Shown: positions 13,901 through 25,900 of the stretch, piece by piece
Numbering within the stretch: position 1 is the first letter of the stretch
How the letters are laid out: each line of letters opens with the position of its first letter
Assembly: GCA_012845835.1 (NCBI GenBank)
Contig: JABAKD010000028.1
Location: forward strand, 7,054,296-7,118,295
Length of the DNA stretch: 64,000 nucleotides
Direction: 5' to 3'
DNA from: Undaria pinnatifida
Taxonomy: Eukaryota > Sar > Phaeophyceae > Laminariales > Alariaceae
Program-made: the position numbers and the translations under genes
The notes under the pieces: generated by a model
What the model was told of the DNA's origin: nothing
Database searches by the model: none
The model's input: only the letters and a program-made list of their open reading frames with translations

Positions 13901-16900
13901 TCGGCAATGGCGGCGGCGCCTGCGCCAGAGAGGCGCCGCGCGTCTATGTCGATCTCGACGAGCGCCGGGCACCTTTATTTTTTAATTTTTAGACGGTTGA
14001 CGCGGTGAAGGCGGGGGTGTCAAAGAGGCTCGTCAGCAATCGTGCAACTGTGATACGTAAGAGGGAAAGGAGTGGGGGGGGGAGGGATGTACCCATTTCA
14101 TGCATGGCCAAATGTCATTGTGACTATAGACCGTCGCATCCTTACAATGCCGCGATGGAGCACGTCGGGCTTTCACCGATCAGGCGTGTGTGTTAGTGGG
14201 GGGCGGGGATCACCTGCCCTAGGAAAAAAAGCCCAGCAGTTTGAAGAGGACGGATTCGCTGTGGTGTGATCAGGACTAATTACTGTGCGACTGATGGTGT
14301 TGAGGGACTCCGAGTACCCATTAACGACTACAATTCAGGGAAAAAAAAGAAAACATGGCAAGTTCTGTGTTGTTTTTCTTGAAAAGGAGCACGGGCCTCC
14401 GGCGACCCCACGTTGCTACCAGGTATTAATTGCCACGCGAACAAAATCACCAATTGGAGACTCGCGCTCGGGGATGTTGGGGTTGAATGGTGGACATCAT
14501 CGGCGAGTTGTGCGGAAATCACGAAGGCTTTTCCCTTTAAACTAACGCATACTGGTTCAAGAAATTAACCAATTTCCATATCGGGGGAGGCGATTGTTTT
14601 CCACAAGGGCGACAACATAAGGCATTGGCCGTCATCTCGCACATGGGTGTCAAGAGCAGCGAAGGCCGAACCGGCTTTCGCGTTTCGGCGTCCGGACAGG
14701 CGATTTTTCCATATTTTTGGGTGATCGCCGGGCTTGCCGAGGTTGGAATGCCGCGGCCGGCCGGCCGGTCGGCCGTATCGGTAGCTTGGCCAAGGGAGGC
14801 GTTGATGCTGTATGTCGATGGATCTCGCAAATGTCTACAATGTGTCCTGGTATAACATAATTATAATGTTTGCCATCCAACAATGTGTAGGATGAACGAT
14901 GAACGAGCTTCAACGTTCATCACGCCTAAATAATTCCCAGAAAGTAGAAGAAAAACCGACGGAAAATTCCAGGGTTTTTCACGGATCACGACCGCTGAAT
15001 GAGCTTCAACGTTTGATCACTTATACAGGCTGGTTCGCGTTAAAAAAAAACCAAATTCATTCCCCCCGGCAAATGTCCACGCCGTATTTTTCGATTCAGA
15101 CCGAAAATTTTTTGCACACGTCTTCTATGTGCCCTTGCGAAGACCTCACCAGAAGCTTTGTTTTCGTTTTTGTTGCCTGATTTTTCGTCACATAAGATTT
15201 TTCGGAAAAAGTGGACCACCTTTCAGCCCATTTTTTTTTGGGCGAAAAAAAAATAAAGACAAAACGAAACCCCGCGGGTGAGGCCTCGGGATAGGCGTGC
15301 AGAACACGTGTGCAACTTTTCAGGGTCTTATCTCTCAAAAACGGCGTGGAAATTTGGGCTTTGGTGTGTAAAAACGAAGTAAGATACGTTACTCCTTCAT
15401 TCAAATGACTTGATTTTAGTGTAGGATCCAGTTTTTTCGCTAGATTCTGCTTGATGTCGAACACAGGCAGGTCAGAGCTTCGATATTTTGCGCGAAAATT
15501 TCTAATGACGTGCCTTGGAGTACGTCCAACCGGACCGTGCAAAATGCGGCGCATTGTTTTTTTGTTTCGCTCCCGCTGGTAAAAAGCCTGAATATTATTG
15601 AAAAAAATTGAAGGCCAGCCATTGGTTGATACTCGAGTTTCGCTCCTAGAGACAGCCCGAGGCCGGTAAAAGCAAGTTTGGCCATGTCACCCTTTTGCAC
15701 TCGTCGTGGGGGTCACTCTGATACCAGATATTCACTCTTTCACTAGAAATTGCGAGCAGTATTCGTGGGGGAGAGATTTTGTGGGGTTTTTTTACGTTGA
15801 ACCAGCCTGTACCCATTCCCAGAAAGTACCCATTCCCAGAAAGTAGAAGAAAAACCGACGGAAATTCCAGGGTGTTTCACGGATCATGACCTGATCAATG
15901 AGCTTCGACGTTGATCACCCAAAACACTTTCCCAGACAATTATTAAGTAGAAGAAAAACCGACGGAAATTCCAGGACTTTTCACGGATCATGACCTGATC
16001 AATGAGCTTCAACGTTGATCACTCATACAGCTTCCCAGAAAGTGGAAGAAAAACCGATGGAGAATCCTGGGCTTTTCACGGGTCATTACCTGATCAATGA
16101 GCTTCAACGTTGATCACTTACACACATTCCCAGATAAGTAGAAAAAAAACGACGGAAATCCCAGGGCTTTTCACAGATCATGACCTGATCAATGAGCTTC
16201 ATTCAACGTTGATCACTCATACACATTCCCAGAAAGTAGAAGAAAAACCGACGGAAATTCCAGGCTTTTCACGGGTCATGACCTGACCAATGAGCTTCAA
16301 CGTTGATCACTCATGTGTTACAAGGCTTAGTTTGGGTAAGCTACTGGCTAACCTTTTGCAAGTGGTCAAACGGACTAATACCCCACTAATTCCTCAACGA
16401 ATGGCGTCGTCGACAGACCATGTTTTTTTTGGGTCGTGGGTTCAAAATACCACATCCACAATAATAAACTTTTTCAGACTTTCTTTCCCCATGTCGAACT
16501 TGAAAAATACTCTCCCCAGTCAACCCAGGAAATAAAACCGCTTGGATATTGATACGTCCGCCCGTATATCCGGCCGACCTGCTATCCCGCCGTTTCAGGG
16601 GGGAAGAGTGTTATAAGGCTTTCCCAGATAAGTAGAAGAAAACCGACGGAAATTCCAGGGCTTTTCACGGAACATGATCTCATCAATGACCTTCAACGTT
16701 GATCATCCATACCCATTCCCAGAAAGTACAAGGAAAACCGACGGAAATTCCAGGACTTTTCACGGATCATGACCTGATCAATGAGCTTCAACGTTGATCA
16801 CCCAAACACTTTCCCAGATAATTATTCAGTAGAAGAAAAACCGACGGAAATTCCACGTTTTCGCGGATCATGGCCTGATCAATGAGCTTCAACGTTGATC

Positions 16901-19900
16901 ACTGACACACTTTCCCAGATAATTATTCAGTAGAAGAAAAACCGACGGAAATTCCGGGGCTTTTCACGGGTCATGACCTGATCAACGAGATTCAACTTTG
17001 ATCACTCAAACACATTCCCATATATTACAAGAAAACCGACGGAAATTCCTGGGCATTTCACGGGTCATGAACTGATGATGAATGAGCTTCAACGTTGATC
17101 ACTCACACACTTTCCCAGAGAAGTAAAAGAAAAACCGACGGAAGTTCCTGGGCTTTCACGGATCATGACCTGATCAACGTGAGCTTCAACGTTCATCACT
17201 TAAATGCATTCCCAGAAAGTAGAAGAAAAACCGGCGGAGATTCCAGGGCGTTTCACGGGTCATGACGCGGCCCGCGGGTCGAGTCGGGTTTGGTCCTGAC
17301 GTCGACGCCGTTTGTAAGCTTATTGTGTGGAGACACAGAGCGTCCCCTGCAGGTCTGCCAATTGAGCATGTCCTCGGAGACTTACTTTGTTTGCCTTCGT
17401 AGAGACGTAGCTTTATTCGATTCCACCAGAGCCCCGGATGACTTCTGAGATCGGAGGCACGTACGTGCCTCCGATCTATTTCCTAACTTTCCCAAATATA
17501 AAACGCCAACCTTATCATACGAAACCAATCCAAATGATATCAAATTCGGATAATTGCTGGCCTTTCGAGGCCGTATCTCAACACGACGGAAATCTCATGG
17601 GTCGGATCGTGTCGGGTCAGGAGGATTTCAAATCTCACGGCTCGGGTCGAGTCACCCCGACCCGGTCCGACTCGCGATAATAAATGATCTGACCCGCGAA
17701 AAGCCCTGGGAAACTCGCAATAAAAATAAAAAACGCTACTACGCACAAATTCTCACTCCCTGACATTGACGCCACGCGCTTATCGGAATAGTATTGAGTA
17801 CATGTCAATACGATCGTACTGATGATCCCTGTTTCAGTACCGGTATGTGCCAGTCGGGAATGCCGGCACTACAGCGGCAACCCGCACTACTCCGCGTTCT
17901 ACCACGACCGGCACTACAGCGGCAACTCGCACTACCCCGCATTCTACCACGATCGGCACTATAGCGGCAACCCGCACTACTCCGCGTTCTACCACGACCG
18001 GCACTATAACGGCAACCCGCACTACTCCGCGTTCTACCACGACCGGCACTGTAGTGCGTTAGGGGACGGCCGCGTGAGGGAACCGCCAGAGCGTTTTTGG
18101 GCAGCGGGACCGCTGAGCGAGGGGACCGCCAACGGGTTTTGAGCAGCGGGACCTCCGAGAGAGGGGACCGCTAAGAGGTTTCGGGTGGCGGGACCGCCGA
18201 GTGAGGGGACCGCGAAAGACTTCAAGGCAGCGGGACAACCGATTTGACTTCATACTAATTAATACCTACAGATTTCCTATTTTTCTATACCGCCGTATAT
18301 CATTTCAATTGGCGTTGGGAAAACGAGGTATCCGGACCGAGTTTATACTGAAACGTACAGATTTTCCCTATTATATTACATTTACGAGGTATCCGGGCCG
18401 AGTTTGTACTACAACGTACAGATTTTCTCTATTAAATTTAGTACAGATTTTCTATACCTGGTATTAAATTTAAATTTTATAAAAAAAAAATCCCTATTAA
18501 ATTTAATAGAGAAAAAGCATTTTCTACATTAAATTTTTTAATAGAGAATTTAATAGAGAAGAAGCATTTTCCCTATTAAATTTTGATTTTTTTCTCTATT
18601 AAATTTAGTACAGATTTTCTCTATTAAATTAAAAAATTATGAAAAATTTCCCCATTAAATGTAATAGAGAGAAAGCATTTTCAATATTAATTTTTTTAAT
18701 AGAGAATTTAATAGAGAAAAAGCATTTTCTCCATTAAATTTCTAATTTAATAGAGAAAATCTGTAATAAATTTAATGGAGAAAATCTGTACGTTTTAGTA
18801 TAAACTCGGTTCAATAGGGGAAAATCTGTACGGTTTAGTAGAAATTCAACAGGAAAATCTGTACGTTTTAGTATAAACTCGGTCCGGATACCTCGTTTTC
18901 CGATCGCGTACTAAACTTGAACTACAGGGAAAATCTGTTATGTTTTAGTATAAACTCGGTCCGGATAATACCTCGTTTTCCGAACGCGTCGCGCGAATTA
19001 AACTGATATACGTGCGGCGGTGTAGAAAAATAGGAAATCTGTACGTTTAAGTGTAAAGTCAAATCGGCTGTACCGGCCTTAAAGTCTTTCGCGGTCCCCT
19101 CACTCGGCGGTCCCGCTACCCAAAACCTCTTAGCGGTCCCCTCTCTCGGTGGTCCCGCTGCTCAAAACCCGTTGGCGGTCCCCTCGCTCGGCGGTCCGGC
19201 TGCCCAAAAACGCTCTGGCGGTTCCCTCACGCGGCGGTCCCCTAACGCACTACAGCACTATAGCGGCAACCCGCACTACTCCGCGTTTTACCACGACCGG
19301 CACTATAACGGCAACTCGCACTTCTCCGCGTTCTACCACGACCGGCACTACAGCGGCAACCCGCACTTATTCCGCATTCTACCACTAATGAATGTTCCCA
19401 TCTGTGCCAAGCGATTTCACAGGCACTATCGCGGGCAACCGGCACTGTAGAGGGACTTCTACTGAAATGACGGTGATGGAGTTCTTGGTGGAAACGAGCC
19501 TTCGGCCAAACGTTTATCTCGCTCGTTGGCGCCGCCACCTCTATCGTCTCCATCGAACCTGTAGCTTAAGCTACGTCTTGCATTAGACTAATTATTAACA
19601 GTACATGAGCATATACGCATTTTCACCCCCTCCCCCCCCCTTTCAACCCCCCCCCCTAAAGTACTGCTCACCTAACCTATCACTCAGCACTACCAGGTGC
19701 ATCAACACACAGCAATGTTTGTGTTAATCATACAATAGCCATCCACACGGTGGGGGTGCATGCAGCAGAAGATTCAAAAGAATTTTCTGAAGCTCCTAGC
19801 ACGAGGAAGGAGCTCAATATTCTCACCCGAAAATGCTTTCGAAGGCGTTCGTTCGCGCTACCCGACCGGCATTTGCCACTAGTACGCCCTGCCTAGTCCT

Positions 19901-22900
19901 AAAATAAATCATACTCGCAAACTTATTAGACCAACCGGGAGTTCCTCGTTTGAGGACTTCAATCGGATAGACGGTATACCGTTTTTTGGCCCAAAAGTGC
20001 AAAATCCCAACCGCCGGATGACAATGAGGACTCCAATCGGACAGACGGTATACCGTTTTTCGGCCCAAAAGTGTAAAATCCCAACCGCCGGATGACAATG
20101 AGGACTTCAATCGGACAGACGGTATACCGTTTTTTGGCCCAAAAGTGCAAAATCCCTACCACCGCCGGATGACAATGAGCCCCCGCCCCCCGTTAACAAC
20201 GTAATATGAACAGGCAGCAGGTGGTTGTTTTGTTATTCGACACTGTTGCTCTAGTTGGTTTTCACATTTTCGCTGCTAGTGCCGCGTTTTCATGGGTGGT
20301 GACCCGTCCTCCTGGGTCAGCCGCTGCGTATCATGTTGCGCGTCTGCTGCCCCGGCCCCGGTGACTCTGTGCTGTATGGTCGGCAAATGTTCAGCTATGC
20401 TGTCTGTATTCAATATTCGATATTATTCTTGTTTTAGCTTTTTTTTTTCTCGACGGGCGCAACGTTTACATGGATGTGCACCGTACCCCCTTCCTTGGTG
20501 CTGGGCGTTGGGCGCCACAACAACAAGGTTTGCGCAAACGCAAAAAGGTTATTGTTATCCGCCAGCAGTAGCCAGTAACGCGTATCGTTTCGTTTTTTTT
20601 TTTTTTTTGGTACGTATTTACTCGCGGATATCCGTACCATTTTTCACGGTTAAGCGTATTTTCATTTTTTAACGGAGAATTGCCACGTACGTACGGTGCA
20701 CCGTAGGGAAATGCCGCGGTGTTGTACGATTTGCTCGACGGAGTGAGATAAACAGCCCGGTGAACAAGAAAACGTGCGACGGACATCCGCTTCGCAATAA
20801 CCCGTGACTTTTGTAGAGCGGCGGATATCCGCTCCGTGAAAATCCGTGACTTTCCCAGCAAAGCGGATATCCGCTCCGCTCCGGTCCGTAACACACTCGA
20901 AAAAACCGGTCCGCTCCGTGACATAAATCAAGGGCGGAAATCCGCTCCGCTCCGGTCCGTAACACACTCGAAAAAACCGGTCCGCTCCGTGACATAAATC
21001 AAGGGCGGAAATCCGCTCCGCATTACGACCCCATGAAATTTGTAGCGGCGAATATCCGCTACGTGGTTACTATCCGTCACTTTTTCCACGGGCGGATATC
21101 TGCTCCGCGAGATTTTTGATAGACAAAAAACCGCTCCGCGGAGCGGCTCTTACTCCGTACTACAATCAGTCCCGTACACATCCCTGAAAAAAAAAAGCCT
21201 TGGTTACTCGTATATCATACGACTGCTCCCATGAAAAATGCTTGGATCCTGTCGTTTGGCCGCGGACGAAGACGGGAGACGGATTACGTGAGGGTACCTT
21301 ACCGCATGTTCGAGAAAATGGTTGACACACTCTTTGAGTCATATATACCCTAACCCCAACCGAACGAAACGCAACAAACCAACCATTGTACTGACCCCCT
21401 TCGTCTCGTGCGCAGTGTGCGTCAACCATCGTGTCGAAACGTGGCCAGCCCTACTTGGCTTGACTACGGAAGGTGGTTGTTTGTAAGGAGCGAGAATATG
21501 TTGATGACGATTACTTCATACCCTGGGACCAGGTGGTATGACATATACAGGGGCGAACGGATGGTGAAATTTATTGAATTCATAAGACAACACACATACC
21601 ATTTCAAGGCATAAATTAATTTTGACGGTACGTATGATATATAGAGGGCGACGATATGAAGCAACGGTACGTATGATATATAGAGGGCGACGATATGAAG
21701 CACGAGCTTCGACGTCGATCGCTCATCAACACTCCCAGAACGTATCCTTTACGACGGGTAAATCTTTGGGAGTTCAATCGCATCAAGTACTACTCCACCC
21801 GAACACGTAAGGAACTTTTACTACCGACTGTAGCGGCAGTAAATTATATACCAAAAAAGAAACACCAGGCATACAGCATTTCAGAACCAACATTATAATA
21901 ATTCGCACCGTACGCCTTTTCTTTCTCCCCACAATTAACGGTATAGAAAAAAAAAAAAAAGGGTGTGCAGTGAGGGAGGGGGCACGAGGGTACGTACGGT
22001 GAACGGGGGGCATGCACCATTGCTAATTTCTAGTGGGTGTTCGGGAGAAAAAACATACGTCGTACGAGGATGGAATGGGGCTTGCTCGACCGCAGCGGGG
22101 GCCAGTAAGTAAGTGGGGCGAACGTTTAATAGAGCCCGTGATACAGGTCCGAAACCGATATCGTTGATACCAGATCGAAAGCCAGAAAAGTCTTCGAAGA
22201 CAGGGGGATGGGGGGGGGTGATTTACCGCGGTAGGCCGGAAAACAATGGCCTTGCTATCAGTAGAGAAACCCAGCTAGAAAATGCAGAAGGCGGGAGGGG
22301 GGGGGCGGGGGAGGAATACGTAGACCAAGCCACCGGCCGTAATAGTGGGAGCGAGTGGGAAGCCGGCGAATGACATGGAGTTCCCGCCGGATGAAGTGAA
22401 ATTGGAAGTTGACTCGTTTGTGTGCGGATGTTGGAACAGGGCTATGTCGGAGTTCAGCCCCAGAGGTTTCCCATGCGGCGACAATTAATTACACACGCCG
22501 CCACTAAGTACACGAGCTTCGACGATAATAATCTCGATCTCACAGCTTCCGCTATTATGGCAGATATCTTAAGAGTCTCTGTATGTTAAATATCTGGTGC
22601 TATTCCCATAGTAGTGAGCTTCAGCGAACTGGGGTATCATGAGTTTTTCTTTATTCGTACCGAAGAATAGACTTACCGGGCTTACAAACAATACGTGGTT
22701 TATGTTGCCACTGTATCTCCTTTTCTAGTGGTGAGCTCAGTACTGCGAAGAGCACCACCGCAAGGCAAAGGTAGCCGTGTGACCGCGCAGACGAGCAGAC
22801 TTCGCAAGCGAAGGGCTCTCAAGCCGTCAAGCCAACGGCGCAGGGAGGTGTTTAGGAGGCTGTTTTTTTACGCCGCCCCACCCACCCACCCACCCACCCA

Positions 22901-25900
22901 CCCGTGCGTTTAGAGGGAGTCAAAAGGGAGGGGGGCAGGAATAGTCGTAGAATTTCGCAACTGTGCGTGACTCGGTTGATTTTGAACTGAAGTGCATAGA
23001 CAGTGGTGGGGCCTGTATAAGGCAGTTAGGATAAGGCGGTCATTTGATGTTATAGGGCGGTTGAAATCGCTTTGCACCACTGTAATGCTGAATGGAAACG
23101 CCTATCCAAATAGGGTTGCTTCTCGATATAGGGGCGACCCAAAAATGCCTTTATACTACACCGCGCATTTGTCATGGATAAGGCTAAGTATGAGTTAGCT
23201 AGACTTCCCCGGCTAGTTATTGCCAGTATGAGTAGTTGGGTGGCGGAGTACAGGGCAACTACTGGCATGCCCAGTACAAGGTAATCGTGATTAATAATAC
23301 CCACGGTGAGTCCAAGTGGTTATTGCCGATCCCTTTGGGACGTCGGAGGGAAAACTGATGATTTTCATAGTCGGGCGGTGGAGCACAAGCCAACTAACTG
23401 GCTCACCCGGTTTCCAGGGCTAGTTATTATCAGTGTAAAGAGTTGTGTGGCGGAGTACAAACCAACTAGCTGGTTTACCCGATAGTGTTGATTAGCAATC
23501 ACCGCGGTGTCTTTAAGTGGTACTGTTAATAGCTGGGTGGCGGAGTAAAACCCAACTAGCGGACTCGCCCGGTTTCCGGGGCTAGTTATTGCGAATAGTT
23601 GGGTGGCGGGGTACAAGCCAACTAGCTGGTTTAGTAACCGATATTTTCTTGATTAATAACCACCACAGCAGTGTTTCCAAGTGGGTAATATTAATGGTAG
23701 GGCGGCAGGGGTAAACGCCAACTAACCGACTTACGTCTGGTCGTCCTTGTTAAAAAACACCACGTGCCGAGCCACGAAACAGATACATGAGTCAGATGTA
23801 ACGACGCAGAACTCCGAATAGAACACCGCTCGTGTCGAGCCACGAAATAGATGCACCAGTCAGATGCAACGACGCAGAACTCCGAAAAAACTACCGGTCG
23901 ATCGAGCCACAAAAACAGATGCACCAGTCAGACGCAACGACGCAGAACTCCGAAAAAAAAAAACTACCGATCGTAACACCGACCACAGCTGCAATACCAA
24001 CCGTGGGGGTATTCCGAGGGCACTATTTAATAGCCCGTTTGACTGGTACAAGGTTGATGCTGACACGCCCGCCCGTCTATCCGGCCGACCTTTTACCCCG
24101 CCGGTGAGAGGTGTGTCCCGAGCCTAAATTATTGTGTTGATCACCACGGATGGAGTTAACCCCAACCCCAACCCCAACCCCAACCCTAACTCATACTTCG
24201 TACGAAATGCCGGTCGGAGCGCTCCCTAACGGCGTCACTGGGGTGGAATGGTTGAAAAGACGCATCACTAGCTGTGTATGACCGTGCAGGGGGGGAAGAG
24301 TGCTACAAGGCATAGTCGCAGTAGTCGGGGTACTCGTAGGCAATTGGTTAACCTTTTATTGCCAGTCAGTCGTCGAACGTGCTGCTGATAATAACACCCT
24401 CTTAACGCCGGAGCAATGCTAAACACAGCTATTAATACGAGCAAAGACTATTGTAGTCACAAAATTAGGTGTATCGCGAGCGCAGCTTGCAAAGGTGAGC
24501 ATCGACCCTAAATTTATCGAACTCACAGCTGATGACGTGCTTAGTTTTTTTTTTTTTCCAAACTATTACTTTCGGAGTACTAATTGGCGACGTGCAGTAA
24601 ACCAAGCAACAGCCCGACCATGGAATCTGTGCAAAGAGGAGCAGACAAGAAGAGGTCGTGGACTACTACTGCTGTGCGACGGTGTAGGTCGACCGCTCGG
24701 TGTACGATGCATGATGTCGCAGGCGCGAGCGTGGTCGCGGGGGTGGACGTTTATAGACTGCGAATTGTGCGACCAGTGGTCGAGTGGCGCCAGGGTGGTC
24801 GTGCGCGGAGATCAAGTTGAGGCTGTCACGAGGGCTTGAACGGGCACCGACCAAATTTTGGAGGGTCAGGAGGCATCGAATGGACCAACGCATCTTACTG
24901 ATAACGGCTTTTACGTTGCGAAATCCGTTAATACAGCCTCGAATGGATCGGGGACCAAGTTTACGATGGTTGGGGATTGTCACGCCTGCACAGCTCCAAA
25001 ACTGTTTTACTGTTTGTGGTGCATGGGGAACGCAGAAATAAATCGCGCATACATGACGGGTGCCGCGGTGTGACGCAGAATCATGGCAATTTATTGGTGG
25101 AATCGATAATCATCAACGTCAATACCAGAAGATGAAGGTCGGCGGACGTAGTGAGGTTTATTCGCTGGACGGGGGCCGGCGAACCGGAGGCCGGCGAATA
25201 CGGATTTTTCTGCTCGGATGGGCTACTGTATTACTCTTATAGTCGCCTCGAATGTGTACGGATTTTGCAACTTGGCCATGTCGGAGTTCAGCCCCCTCCC
25301 CCCCCGCTCCCCCCCCATCTTCGAGCGCTAAATAAGCAATTGAAACGATTCGATAGCTAAGCACGCTGCGGTGCATATGTTGCGTAGCCGTCTCAACACA
25401 CTCTGTGATGCACAACGTATAGCGCAATGAGCTGCCGCCGACCGCCCGTACGCGGGAGTCGACCCCCGGCGACCCTCCACCCCGAGGAAAGCACAGGGAA
25501 GCGGGGGGATATGGGTTTAGTGTGTCCGGACGAATTGGCACACAAAGTGGATGTGCTTCATGTGATCTCCTCTAAACGCGAACTCAGCACCGAGAAGAGC
25601 ACCACCCACCCGTAGGTGTGTTTTTGCGCACAGGTGTCCCCGCACGGAGATGCGGTGCGTTTTGCGCGCAAAACGCCTTTGGCGTTCGCGGAACAAGCGC
25701 CGGAGCTCTGCGTATTTCAGACACACCCGTATAATACGTGCCACTCCTCCTGGCTCCTGTCGTTGCGGAGGGAGTTCTTGATGCTGTTGTAGCATAGTCT
25801 ACACCCCCCCCCAAAAGGTACACAAGCGAACACACGTCCCCTCTCCCCTCCGCCCTCTGGCATCTCACACGTCTTCTGTTTCGGTATCGCCTGGTATTAT

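Noticed and set aside
14903-17273. Regular repeats that could suggest a CRISPR array
   Set aside because: Units are contiguous and about 93 bp with no unique spacers, in a eukaryotic intron.
24155-24190. (CCCCAA)n run resembling a telomere repeat
   Set aside because: Only about five units and then degenerate; similar short runs are common in these introns, so not evidence of a chromosome end or fusion.
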